A stretch of DNA of 64,000 bases from Helicobacter turcicus (GTDB lineage Bacteria; Campylobacterota; Campylobacteria; Campylobacterales; Helicobacteraceae): the NCBI RefSeq assembly GCF_019711685.1, contig NZ_JAIGYQ010000008.1:1-64000 (forward strand), read 5' to 3'. The notes beneath the pieces are model-generated. The model worked only from the letters and a program-made list of their open reading frames with translations, was not told the DNA's origin and did not search any database. The translations under genes were made by a program, and so were the position numbers. Of this stretch, positions 1 to 8,626 are shown in pieces. Position 1 is the first letter of the stretch, and each line of letters begins with the position of its first letter.

Positions 1-2
1 TA

Positions 3-107
3 ACACAAGATAATGTTAATGTTGCAAACCATACAAATGCCATTTCTACACAAGTTAATAAGATTGCTGATGATATTTTAGGAGATGTGAATAAGAAGAA
101 GTTTTAG
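3..107 (+). CDS. Methyl-accepting chemotaxis protein, C-terminal fragment
   Basis: The window opens inside a gene whose last 34 codons are readable before a TAG stop. The tail holds an Asn/Thr/Ile/Val-rich helix followed by IADDILGDVNKKKF. This is the pattern at the end of the cytoplasmic signalling helix of Campylobacterota chemoreceptors (Tlp/MCP), which typically end in an acidic patch and a Lys-Lys-x-Phe-like tail. The ligand-binding and signalling hairpin regions lie outside the window, so the sensory specificity cannot be stated. A strong intrinsic terminator follows 26 bases after the stop. The call rests on a short tail only. Confidence 0.6.
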   Translation, partial: TQDNVNVANHTNAISTQVNKIADDILGDVNKKKF

Positions 108-133
108 GGGTTAGGGGTTGGATTTGGTTGGGG

Positions 134-157
134 GTATGCGATTCTCGCATACTTTTT
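134..157 (+). terminator. Intrinsic terminator after the chemoreceptor gene
   Basis: A perfect 7-bp stem GTATGCG/CGCATAC with a 5-base loop is followed directly by five T residues. It lies 26 bases after the chemoreceptor stop and before hisF, so hisF must have its own promoter. The only strong -35-like hexamer I see between them is TTGACA at 193-198, without a well-placed -10. Confidence 0.8.
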
Positions 158-273
158 CTCCGTAGTCTTACTCTCCTTGTGATTTAATAAAATTGACACT
201 AATTAATAGAATGGATTTAACTCTTTAAAAATTTGAGGCATTTTGTTAAGATTTTATAAAAATAAGGATAGAG

Positions 274-1038
274 ATGAAAACAAAGCTTGCAAAACGGATT
301 ATTCCTTGTCTTGATATTAAAGATGGACGTGTGGTGAAGGGTGTGAATTTTCTAGGTTTGCAAGACGCAGGGGACCCCATAGAGGTGGCAAAACGTTATA
401 ATGATGAGGGGGCAGATGAGATTACATTCTTAGATATTACTGCAACCATTCAAGCGCGTAAAACCACCGCACAAATGGTCGCACAAGTCGCAAAAGAAAT
501 TTTTATTCCCCTAACAGTTGGTGGTGGTATTGCAAGTTTGGACAATATGTATGATTTGCTCAACGCGGGTTGCGATAAAATCAGTTTGAATTCTGCTGCA
601 ATTAAGAATCCCAACTTAATCACACAAGGGGCAAAACGTTTTGGTTCGCAGTGTATTGTAGTGGCAATGGACGCAAGGCGAAATCTAAGTGGGGGTTGGG
701 AGATTTATACACATGGAGGGCGGAATCCCACAGGAATTGACTTATTAGAGTGGGCAAAAGAAGTGTATGATAGAGGGGCAGGAGAGATATTATTAACAAG
801 TATGGATTGTGATGGGACAAAAAGTGGCTACGATTTAGAGCAGTTGCGTGCAGTTTCAAGTAGCGTTGGGATTCCGTTGATTGCAAGCGGGGGAGCTGGG
901 AGTATGCAACATATTTTAGAAGCTTTTGAAAACGGAGCAGATGCGGCACTTGCTGCTTCAATTTTTCACTATCAAGAAATTAGTATTAAAGATTTAAAGA
1001 AATTTTTAAAAGAACATGGAATTCCCGTTAGAATTTAA
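274..1038 (+). CDS. hisF: Imidazole glycerol phosphate synthase cyclase subunit HisF
   Basis: HisF uses ammonia delivered by HisH to convert PRFAR into imidazole glycerol phosphate and AICAR, linking histidine and purine synthesis in the cytoplasm. The 254-residue length is normal. The (beta-alpha)8 barrel signatures are present: [13 protein letters not shown] near the N-terminus with the catalytic Asp, VGGGI near residue 83, VVAMDAR with the second catalytic Asp near residue 130, and the phosphate-binding motifs [15 protein letters not shown] and IASGGAG. The ATG has an AAGGA Shine-Dalgarno sequence 5 bases upstream. The gene stands alone here, flanked by a terminator and by a convergent gene, so its partner hisH must be elsewhere. 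Confidence 0.96.
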   Translation: MKTKLAKRIIPCLDIKDGRVVKGVNFLGLQDAGDPIEVAKRYNDEGADEITFLDITATIQARKTTAQMVAQVAKEIFIPLTVGGGIASLDNMYDLLNAGCDKISLNSAAIKNPNLITQGAKRFGSQCIVVAMDARRNLSGGWEIYTHGGRNPTGIDLLEWAKEVYDRGAGEILLTSMDCDGTKSGYDLEQLRAVSSSVGIPLIASGGAGSMQHILEAFENGADAALAASIFHYQEISIKDLKKFLKEHGIPVRI

Positions 1039-1227
1039 TTTGGATTCTAATTTTTGAAATTTGGTTTTAGCTAGGGTTTTTATATGCATCAAATGTTAAA
1101 TAAGCTCTCTTAATCTTAAAAGAAAGTCCTGAAGAAAAAGGAATTTTTGTGTTAGCAAACTCTTAATGCGCTTGTTTTGGGGGTTTAAAAAAGGACTCTA
1201 GTAAAATCTAAATGGAATCTAAAATGC

Positions 1228-2976
1228 TTAGGATTCCTTTTTTGGTCGCTTTTCTTCAATCCAATTTATAAGTGTTGGGTCAAAATCTTGATACGACCTT
1301 AAACGGAAGAAATCGCCCTCTTTTTCCACTTCAAAAAGTTTAGCTGGAGCACTTTGGCTAAGCAATGCCTTTAGTGTTTCTTCATGCTTTCCTGTATAGG
1401 TTTTAAATTTTACCATAGTCTCTGGTTCTGAAATCTCACCGCGGATAATCATTTTTGTGAAAAGCGCACCCTCATCAATACCTTTTAAGCGCACTTCGTT
1501 AGTATAGTAAAGATTAATAATATCTCTGTATTCTAAAAGTAAGTGTTTGTATTGTTCAAGGGCTTTTTCGTATTGATCCACGATACATTGTAAATTTTTA
1601 GGAAGCTTTTCGTTTGGTTTTTCTTCTGCATCGTGCTGGATTTTGTGTGCTTTTCCTTGACTTGCAAGCAAATAGGCATAGACTTCATCCATCTGTTTTT
1701 TTAGATGACGAAGGCGAATTTTGATTTGGTCAGATAACATCATATATTCTATGCGGTCGCGTCTTGTAAAAGCAAATTTTGCTGGGTTTAGCTCAAAAGT
1801 ATTATGTTCTCCTAAAATATTATCCACAACAAGACTAAAACGTGGATAGATTTCATTGTAAGAGCGCACATCTTTGATGTAGATATAATCTGCAATGATT
1901 TTTCCGCCTAGTGTGCTGTTGATGTAGGCAACTTTTGCTTCCACCATTCCTTTCTCTAGAACATCAATAACCACAGTGTGCGCCTTAATCTCGCCTCGGT
2001 GAGAGCCAATAAAAGCAATATCGGTCTGGATTTTTGCATTGCTGTGAGTTTGTCCATCAATGCTTAGGGATTCTTTTTGGGTTAGTGTGGGTTTGCTAGA
2101 TTCTGTTTTTGTGGTGTTTAGCTCATCACTTATGGTGTAGCAAAAAGGTTTAGTTTCTTTTAGGAATCCGTCTTTTGCGGCTTGGTATTTGATAATATTA
2201 GAATCACTTCTTGCGCGAATACTAGAATCTGTTTGGATAACATTTGCCATAATGGTTTTAATGGGGATAAACTCGCCTTTTAGATTGCGTCCAATCTGCC
2301 CATTAATAGGTTTAGTGTAAGTAAAAATCTCATCGCCCTTATTTACAGCCTGCATACATACGCGCGGCTGAAAAGAGCCTATGGGTTGTTGTACAGGGTC
2401 GTTTTGGAGTGTGAAGAAGCACTCTAGCACACCATCTTTTCCCTCTATGCTTTCTACGCCAACACCAATATTTAAGGTGATTTTTGGAACAATCTTGCCC
2501 TGCTTTAGTGCAAAAATAAAGGCATCAATTTGTTGAGAAAGCTTGCTGTATTCACGGATTCCAATGAGGTAATTTTGCAAAATCATTGTTTTGTAAAGCT
2601 CTTGGTAAATTTCTTCTTTGATAGAATCGTGGTATTTGATTGCATCGTTGCATAAAAGCACTGCGCGCAAAATCGTATTTTCATGGGGAAAGAGCTTGAA
2701 GCCAAAGGTGCGCTTTGGTTTTTGGGATTTCTTGCACACTTCAATGCTATATACTTGTTTAATGTCAATGTTAGCAATGAAGTTTGCGTTTTTAGCAAAA
2801 ACACTCACATCACTAATGGGTTTATATTTATTCTCACCTTTTTTGCTGTAAAATGTGCGGAATCCTAAAAGATAAAAGTCAATTTCCTCGCCAACTTTTT
2901 TTTGAAGTTGTAAAAGCGTGTTGCGTAAATTTGTAATATCATTAAAAACTTTAAATCCACGGGATTGAAACTGCAT
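1228..2976 (-). CDS. DUF342/FapA-family protein
   Basis: This 582-residue protein carries the central DUF342 (FapA, polymer-forming beta-helix) region at roughly residues 160-420. It is recognised from segments such as VNKGDEIFTYTKPINGQIGRNLKGE and GEIKAHTVVIDVLEKGMVEAKVAYINSTLGGKIIADYIYIKD, written here in pieces as VNKGDEIFTYTKPINGQIG and VEAKVAYINSTLGGKIIADY. A charged helical region with coiled-coil character follows. Members are cytoplasmic proteins linked to flagellar or cell-surface assembly in other bacteria, but the biochemical role is not established. It starts 9 bases after the hemerythrin stop, so the two are probably one transcript. The N-terminal 150 residues look unrelated to DUF342 and have no function I recognise. 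Confidence 0.7.
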   Translation of the reverse strand: MQFQSRGFKVFNDITNLRNTLLQLQKKVGEEIDFYLLGFRTFYSKKGENKYKPISDVSVFAKNANFIANIDIKQVYSIEVCKKSQKPKRTFGFKLFPHENTILRAVLLCNDAIKYHDSIKEEIYQELYKTMILQNYLIGIREYSKLSQQIDAFIFALKQGKIVPKITLNIGVGVESIEGKDGVLECFFTLQNDPVQQPIGSFQPRVCMQAVNKGDEIFTYTKPINGQIGRNLKGEFIPIKTIMANVIQTDSSIRARSDSNIIKYQAAKDGFLKETKPFCYTISDELNTTKTESSKPTLTQKESLSIDGQTHSNAKIQTDIAFIGSHRGEIKAHTVVIDVLEKGMVEAKVAYINSTLGGKIIADYIYIKDVRSYNEIYPRFSLVVDNILGEHNTFELNPAKFAFTRRDRIEYMMLSDQIKIRLRHLKKQMDEVYAYLLASQGKAHKIQHDAEEKPNEKLPKNLQCIVDQYEKALEQYKHLLLEYRDIINLYYTNEVRLKGIDEGALFTKMIIRGEISEPETMVKFKTYTGKHEETLKALLSQSAPAKLFEVEKEGDFFRLRSYQDFDPTLINWIEEKRPKKES

Positions 2977-2985
2977 TACAGATTC

Positions 2986-3651
2986 CTAAAATTGTTTGAA
3001 ATATTGTTTAGCTAGGGCTTCAAAATTATCCTCATCATCTAACCCTAAATCCCTATAAATGAGAGGTTGTTTGCAAGTTTTGCAACGTATAAAAGTGCCT
3101 TCTTCTTGCATAATCTTATGCAAGGAATCACACACTTGAAATTCCTTTAAATGACAAAGGCAAATGTATTTGTGTGTAGGTTCATTTTCCACATCACAGC
3201 GCTCCGCTAGTATTTTTGTTCTTTGTTCTAGGCTATATGGAATCTCTTTGATGTCATGGAGGCGGTTGCGGTAGCTTTCAATTTGTTTATCTTCCACTAA
3301 AATATGGTCAATTAGCCAATTTTTCAAGCAACCATAAAATTCTTGTGCGCAATTATCCACATCCTCTAATTCCATCATTAGCATTGAAATGTTAGAAACA
3401 AGCTCTCTATGTAGAGTTTTGTGCTTGCTTAAAAAGGGATAGCCAATGTGTTGCATGTAGGTTTCTTCTGCTTTAAAATGTTCTTGCGCACTACTAGTAG
3501 CGTCATTCATTTGCTTTTCAAGCTTTTGGAGCTTGTCTGCACCAGAATATTTTGTAAGTTCTAGCGCGTCGGCAATTTGCTGCATAAATTTCTTGTGTTG
3601 TTCGTCTAAATGTTGATTTTTAATGCTAAATTCTTCACTCCACTCTAACAC
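2986..3651 (-). CDS. Bacteriohemerythrin with a Cys-rich C-terminal extension
   Basis: The protein binds O2 (or senses O2/NO) at a non-haem di-iron site. All the expected ligands are visible: His19 in NQHLDEQH, His58 and Glu62 in HFKAEE, His77 and His81 in the KHKTLH element after YP, and His116 with Asp121 in WLIDHILVED. The hemerythrin domain fills residues 1-130. The remaining 90 residues form an extension with cysteines at CLCHL, VCDS and CKTC that could be a zinc ribbon, unusual for plain bacteriohemerythrins. The start is a GTG preceded by AGGGAAG. It is the first gene of a likely two-gene unit with the DUF342 gene. Microaerophiles use such proteins for oxygen delivery or sensing; which applies here is unknown. 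Confidence 0.85.
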   Translation of the reverse strand: MLEWSEEFSIKNQHLDEQHKKFMQQIADALELTKYSGADKLQKLEKQMNDATSSAQEHFKAEETYMQHIGYPFLSKHKTLHRELVSNISMLMMELEDVDNCAQEFYGCLKNWLIDHILVEDKQIESYRNRLHDIKEIPYSLEQRTKILAERCDVENEPTHKYICLCHLKEFQVCDSLHKIMQEEGTFIRCKTCKQPLIYRDLGLDDEDNFEALAKQYFKQF

Positions 3652-3805
3652 GGCTTCCCTACCTTAAAAGAATTCCATTACAAATTATACAAATTAAATT
3701 TGCAATTATAATACCTTATGCTTTAAAGTTAGTTTTAGAATAGAAAATTTATTTTATGTGTCCTTATTGGATATAATGCAAAATTTAAAACTTCAAGGAA
3801 TTGCA

Positions 3806-5062
3806 ATGCGCTTACAAGACCAACTGCAAAGAACACACGCAACAAAAGGGATTCTATCTACTATTCCGCATAGAGTGCGTATAGAGTTTTTATGTAGATG
3901 TGCGGATATTTTATTAGCAATGGAATCCAAAATTCTTAAAAGTAATGCAAAAGACTTAGAGCTTGCTAGGAATCTAAATTTGAGCACTTCAATGTTAGAA
4001 CGTTTGGAGTTAAATCCTAAAAAACTAGAAAATATGGCAGAATCGCTAAGGCAGATTGCAGAATTTCCTGACCCTTTAAATAAGATTTTAAGCGGATTTA
4101 GCAACTATTGTGGATTAAAGATTGAGAAAGTGAGTGTGCCTTTGGGGGTTGTAGCGGTGATTTATGAATCACGACCTAATGTAACAAGTGATGTTGTAGC
4201 ACTTTGTTTTAAAAGTGGCAATGCTTGTGTATTAAAAGGTGGCAAAGAAGCACAAAATAGCAATGAAGCAATTATGGAAGTCTTTTATGAAGCTTTAAAT
4301 GCGTTTAATCTACCAAAAGATTCTATGGTGCTATTGCCCGCAATGAAAGATAGAGAGGAATTAAAGGAGATTTTAGGTGCTAAGGGGTTGATTGACTTAG
4401 TGATTCCACGCGGTGGAGAAGGGTTGATTAACTTTGTGAGTGAAAATGCAAAGATTCCTGTTATTAAGCAAGATAAGGGTGTGTGCCATATCTTTGCGCA
4501 TCACACTTGCAAGGTAGAATCTGCAATTTCTGTGATTGTTAATGCAAAAACTTCACGTCCTAGTGTGTGTAATGCGTGTGAAACACTGCTTGTAGATTCT
4601 GTTTTTGCTAGGGAGTTTCTGCCCCTTGTGGCAAAGGCATTGTGTGAAAAAGGCACACTTTTAAAAGGGTGTGCTAAGAGTTGTGTGCTTTTAGCAGAAA
4701 GTGGAATTGCTTGTGTGGAGATTCCCTTCAGTGAGTATCATAGAGAATACGGAGAGAATATTTTAAATTTGCGTGTTGTAGAGGGTTTGCAAGGTGCATT
4801 GGAGCATATTAGCATTTTTAGCAGTGGGCATAGTGAGGCAATTTTAAGTGAGGATTATAGTGTGATTGAAGAATTTTTAAATGCAGTAGATTGTGCTTGT
4901 GTGTATGCAAATGCCTCTACACGTTTTAGTGATGGAGGGGAGTTTGGCTATGGAGCTGAAGTTGGAATCTCAACTGCAAAAATCCACGCACGCGGTCCTA
5001 TGGGCGTGGAATCACTAACAAGTTATAAATACAAAATCCGCGGAGATTATCAAACACGCTAG
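3806..5062 (+). CDS. proA: Gamma-glutamyl phosphate reductase ProA
   Basis: ProA reduces gamma-glutamyl phosphate to glutamate semialdehyde with NADPH, the second step of proline synthesis. I place the start at the ATG at 3806 because AAGGA lies 6 bases upstream and the resulting 418 residues fit the family; an upstream GTG at 3758 would add 16 residues without a ribosome site. Aldehyde-dehydrogenase-fold motifs are present: GVVAVIYESRPNVTSDV, the cofactor segment CVLKGGKEA, the catalytic Cys in SVCNACETLLVD, and the C-terminal GRGP-like segment ARGPMGVESLTSYKY. It reads away from the divergent hemerythrin unit. No proB is present in this window. Confidence 0.95.
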   Translation: MRLQDQLQRTHATKGILSTIPHRVRIEFLCRCADILLAMESKILKSNAKDLELARNLNLSTSMLERLELNPKKLENMAESLRQIAEFPDPLNKILSGFSNYCGLKIEKVSVPLGVVAVIYESRPNVTSDVVALCFKSGNACVLKGGKEAQNSNEAIMEVFYEALNAFNLPKDSMVLLPAMKDREELKEILGAKGLIDLVIPRGGEGLINFVSENAKIPVIKQDKGVCHIFAHHTCKVESAISVIVNAKTSRPSVCNACETLLVDSVFAREFLPLVAKALCEKGTLLKGCAKSCVLLAESGIACVEIPFSEYHREYGENILNLRVVEGLQGALEHISIFSSGHSEAILSEDYSVIEEFLNAVDCACVYANASTRFSDGGEFGYGAEVGISTAKIHARGPMGVESLTSYKYKIRGDYQTR

Positions 5063-5710
5063 AAACAACTTGAAAATTTTGGGATAACGATTCTACTATT
5101 TTAAGTTGTCGTGTGCGTGATTGGTGTTTTTCTAAAATGGAATCTCCTTATGCTTTTGTTAGCTTTCATTTATTCTCCCCACTGAGCCTCGACAACTAAA
5201 GTAAAACAAACTCTTAAAGAAAAAACGGATTCTAGCTAGTGGTGTGAGATTACTTGTAGAATCAAGGGCGGAGCTGTTGCTAAGTTCTAGCTAATGCGGA
5301 ATTTGTAAGAGATTTCATTGCGTTAGTCAAGTTAAGCTAGTTTTCGAGATTTATTTGCGTGGAATCTAAAAATATTTAAGTTCTAGCAAGGGTGTGCTTT
5401 AAATTTCTGAAAGATTATAAGAATGTTTGGGGATTTTTGTGTGATATGAAATCTTTAAACACAAAGAAAACTCTCCTTTAGTATCTGCATAGATTTTATC
5501 ATCAATCTAAGGCTTAAAATCTACAATAGTGTAAAATGCGGATTTTTCAAAGCTTGATTTAAAATTTCATGCGTGAGAAAAGATTAAATTTTTGCGCATT
5601 CGTGTTATAAATAATACTTGTTTAAAAAACACTCGCGTATTTAATGTAGTTTTCATTGGCATTCAAAAGAATGGGATATTTGCATAGGTTATCCTTAAGA
5701 AATAGGGGAA
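5063..5710 (+). other. 648-bp intergenic stretch without a recognisable gene
   Basis: Between the convergent proA and phase-variable genes there is no open frame of useful length on either strand and no tRNA or terminator of classic form. I see repeated TTCTAGC-type words (near 5230, 5285 and 5380) and several GGAATC/GATTC words. The stretch may be decayed coding DNA or may host a small RNA; the sequence does not decide it. Confidence 0.5.
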
Positions 5711-7636
5711 TCATTTTTTGCTTATATGGTCCTTTTTTATCTTTAATAATTTAAAAGGAAGCATAAAAACAAGGGGGATATTATAAGGGTTTTTAAATGT
5801 TTTAGTAACACATAATCCTAATTTATAAGCTAAATGGGATTTTAATTTTTGTGCTTCCTTATAATCTGGATAGCTTTGTATTGCCTGAAATTTTGGAGTT
5901 CTAAAACCAGTTTTCTCTAAATGCCGTTTGAGTCTTAATTGTTCTTTTTTGTGTTGTATTGCAATTTTTGAGAGGATAAATGGAAGTTTTATGATTCCAC
6001 TAACATTGTAATTTCTAATGATTGCAGCCCCTAATTTATAGTTTAAATAATTATAAACTCTATTTTTTGCATAAGATCCTTTATTGAGAGCTTCTTTTGA
6101 ATTTTTTTGAACTAAATCTCGTATTTTGTTAAAAAAGTCAATGCAGGATTGGAGTTGTATACTATCTAGCTTCGTAGTTTTTATATCCTTGTCTAATGCA
6201 TCTTGAAAATTTGGCAAATAAGACACATGGTATTTAGAGTCAATGGGACATTGGAGTCTGCTAGGAACTATAATAAGCTGGTTTAATATGCACCAGTTAG
6301 TTAAGAGGTCATGGATTCCTCCTGTTAGAAACATAGTTTTGAAAAATTTAAGATTTTGTTTTTTGTCAAAATTATACAAATCCATAAAAGATAACATTGC
6401 GTTTCTATGCCCATAAAATTCTAGACTACTAAAACCGCCATCAAATAATTTAGAAGCTATCTCATTTTTTCGTATTTTGAAAAGCTCACATCTTGTGAAA
6501 TTTCTTGGCGGTTCCTGATCGGCTCTTAAGTTAATAATATAATCGTATTTAAACTGAAACTTATTTTCGTGCTCTAGAATCATTTTGCGCCCTTGAGCTA
6601 ATAAGAAATATTCCTTATTGGTATTTCTAAAATAGGTTTCCAAATGAGTTTCTTTAGCATGCTTTGAAGGATATAAAACTTGTTGCATGTGTTTATGCAA
6701 GGTTTTTTCAAATTTTTTATCATCATTGAGATTTACGCCTTTAACGTTTTGGAATCTTACAAATTCATTTGGAAATAAAGGCTCACTAATTTCATTGTCT
6801 AAGACTTTAAAAACATTAGGAAAGTGTGCAAAGAGCTTAGTTTTGTGGTTGATAAAATCTGGACAATCATTGATAAGAGAGGGATAATTTCTATGGACAA
6901 AATTTCCAGCAGCACCTGCAAATCCGTGATAGCAAAAAGTTTTATTCCAAGTAGAGACAAAAATATCTGCCTCTAAACTCTGCGCTAAATCCAAAACACC
7001 TTTAAAGCAGTGTTGATAATACCCTCTAAAAGCCCCTCTTAAACAAATGGCAACTTTTATTTTGTCATTGTTATAATAATTATTGTAGATTTGTATAAGC
7101 CTATGAAAGTATTTTTGCGCTCCTGCGCAATTAGTAAATTTTGAATGTAAAAGTTGCAAAATTCTGTTTCTTGAACGTCGAAAATAAGTCCATTCTCTTA
7201 ATTCTTCAAAATAATTAAAAATTTCTGTAAAGGTATAAATGAGAGAGGTTCTATTAAAGTTATTAAAATCTAAGAATGCAGAATTTAGAAATGCAACTGC
7301 CTCGTCAATGCTTAAGTTCTTTTCTCTTATTTTTGTGTTGATAGTGTGAATTTTTAATATTCTTTTTGGTATGGCGGTAAATTTAGGATTTTTATCAAGA
7401 GTCTCTAGCTTTGCAAAAAGAAGTTCCTTAATGAGAGAAACATGTATCCTGCCCCCCCCCCCACTTTCATTGAAATCTATAAAGGTAATGTTTTGAGATT
7501 CTAAAAAACATAGTAACCTTTCAAATAAAGCACATTCAAAAAGCATACTACAAAATACCTGAGGATATTTGTTTTGACATAAATCAAGTGCTGTTTGAAT
7601 ATCAAAATCATTGATAAATTTGTAGATTTCTTTCAA
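5711..7636 (-). CDS. Phase-variable glycosyltransferase-like surface-glycan protein (frame ON)
   Basis: This 641-residue protein belongs by appearance to the transferase-like family found in Campylobacter and Helicobacter polysaccharide loci. It has the strand-loop KVAICLRGAFRGY near residue 195, then DIFVSTWN, then a region YDYIINLRADQEP near residue 365. The C-terminus carries two copies of a tail unit of the form YKLG-x(15)-LPF-x-L-x-K-I (around residues 550 and 610), typical of glycosyltransferases in these genera. The start is TTG with AAGGA 6 bases upstream. Codons 59-62 are encoded by a G11 tract, so one-base slippage truncates the protein after about 60 residues; in this sequence the frame is open. 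It lies 27 bases after the PPK2 gene. Donor and acceptor sugars are unknown. Confidence 0.65.
   Translation of the reverse strand: MKEIYKFINDFDIQTALDLCQNKYPQVFCSMLFECALFERLLCFLESQNITFIDFNESGGGGRIHVSLIKELLFAKLETLDKNPKFTAIPKRILKIHTINTKIREKNLSIDEAVAFLNSAFLDFNNFNRTSLIYTFTEIFNYFEELREWTYFRRSRNRILQLLHSKFTNCAGAQKYFHRLIQIYNNYYNNDKIKVAICLRGAFRGYYQHCFKGVLDLAQSLEADIFVSTWNKTFCYHGFAGAAGNFVHRNYPSLINDCPDFINHKTKLFAHFPNVFKVLDNEISEPLFPNEFVRFQNVKGVNLNDDKKFEKTLHKHMQQVLYPSKHAKETHLETYFRNTNKEYFLLAQGRKMILEHENKFQFKYDYIINLRADQEPPRNFTRCELFKIRKNEIASKLFDGGFSSLEFYGHRNAMLSFMDLYNFDKKQNLKFFKTMFLTGGIHDLLTNWCILNQLIIVPSRLQCPIDSKYHVSYLPNFQDALDKDIKTTKLDSIQLQSCIDFFNKIRDLVQKNSKEALNKGSYAKNRVYNYLNYKLGAAIIRNYNVSGIIKLPFILSKIAIQHKKEQLRLKRHLEKTGFRTPKFQAIQSYPDYKEAQKLKSHLAYKLGLCVTKTFKNPYNIPLVFMLPFKLLKIKKDHISKK
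7452..7462 (-). repeat. G11 mononucleotide tract (phase-variation switch)
   Basis: Eleven consecutive C on the plus strand, read as G on the coding strand, lie inside the 5' part of the 641-residue gene. Tracts of this length in Helicobacter and Campylobacter slip during replication. At 11 the frame is open; 10 or 12 would close it. Confidence 0.9.
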
Positions 7637-7663
7637 TGGGATTCCTTTTGCATTCTTAAATCT

Positions 7664-8548
7664 TTACTTCTTTTTCTTCTCTTTTTTGTTTTTATTTTTC
7701 TCTTTTTCGCCTATCTTGCTATTTGTATCGCTTGAAAACATTTTAACGCTAGAATAATACGACACAATTCCCGGGTCTGCTAACAAACATACATTTTCAG
7801 CATCTTTGTCTTCATAGTCAATTTTGGATAGTAAGATTCTAGCAAGATTGATTCTTGCGCGTTTTTTGTCGTTAGAATCTACAATCAACCACGGAGCAAA
7901 GGGCGTATGTGTGCGTGAAAACATTTTTTCAAAAGCCTCTGTGTATTCGTCCCATAAGTTTAAAGACAATTCATCAATAGGACTTAATTTCCAACGTTTT
8001 AGAGGCTCATCCTTGCGACTCTCAATACGTTTTCTTTGCTCTTCACGTCCTACATCTAAAAAAAACTTAAAGAGAATATAGCCACTCTCAATGAGCATTT
8101 GTTCTAAGTGTGAAACTTGAATGATGAACTCTTTGTATTGTTCGTTTGTGCAGAAATCCATAACCTTTTCTACGCCTGCGCGGTTATACCAACTGCGGTC
8201 AAAAAAGACGATTTCTCCACCATTTGGAAGCTCATCAATATAGCGTTGAAAATACCATTGTGTTTTCTCTACATCACTTGGCTTTTGCAGAGCAACTACA
8301 CGCGCCCCGCGTGGGTTTAAATGTTCCCTTAGTGCCTTAATCGTTCCCCCTTTTCCTGCTGCATCACGTCCCTCCAAAATAATGATGATTTTTTTCTGGT
8401 ATTTTTTGACCCAATTTTGCAACTTGATTAACTCAATTTGCAACTTTACAATTTCTTTTTCATAGAACTTTTTATTGATTTTTCCCTTGTCGTTATAAAC
8501 CTCACCCGGTTTTTCATCTTCTGGACGCACTACCAAAGTTTTACTCAT
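7664..8548 (-). CDS. ppk2: Polyphosphate kinase 2 (PPK2)
   Basis: PPK2 transfers phosphate between polyphosphate and nucleoside diphosphates. It acts in the cytoplasm and links polyphosphate stores to ATP/GTP pools. The 294-residue protein shows the Walker A GRDAAGKGG at residues 60-68, the following NPRGARVVAL, the Walker B-like FFDRSWYNRAGVE near residue 120, and the lid segment with SRKDEPLKRWKLSPID. It is a single-domain enzyme of the short PPK2 type. The last 16 residues are almost all Lys, Glu and Asn, a tail that is not part of the fold. It precedes the phase-variable gene on the same strand; the ATG has AGGAAAT upstream. Confidence 0.93.
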   Translation of the reverse strand: MSKTLVVRPEDEKPGEVYNDKGKINKKFYEKEIVKLQIELIKLQNWVKKYQKKIIIILEGRDAAGKGGTIKALREHLNPRGARVVALQKPSDVEKTQWYFQRYIDELPNGGEIVFFDRSWYNRAGVEKVMDFCTNEQYKEFIIQVSHLEQMLIESGYILFKFFLDVGREEQRKRIESRKDEPLKRWKLSPIDELSLNLWDEYTEAFEKMFSRTHTPFAPWLIVDSNDKKRARINLARILLSKIDYEDKDAENVCLLADPGIVSYYSSVKMFSSDTNSKIGEKEKNKNKKEKKKK

Positions 8549-8626
8549 AATTTCCTCCCAAAATTAGCTTAAAATGGTTAAAATTATGCCATTACTTAAG
8601 CATTAAAATCAATAAAAAGGCAAAAA

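Noticed and set aside
193-198. TTGACA as the hisF promoter
   Set aside because: No -10 hexamer at 16-19 bp; a TATAAA near 255 is too far away.
3758-3805. Longer GTG start for proA
   Set aside because: No Shine-Dalgarno sequence; the internal ATG at 3806 has AAGGA and gives the family length.
5104-5197. GTTGTCG and CGACAAC inverted pair in the non-coding stretch
   Set aside because: Only 7 bases, about 80 bases apart, with no T run and no flanking symmetry; such pairs are expected by chance.
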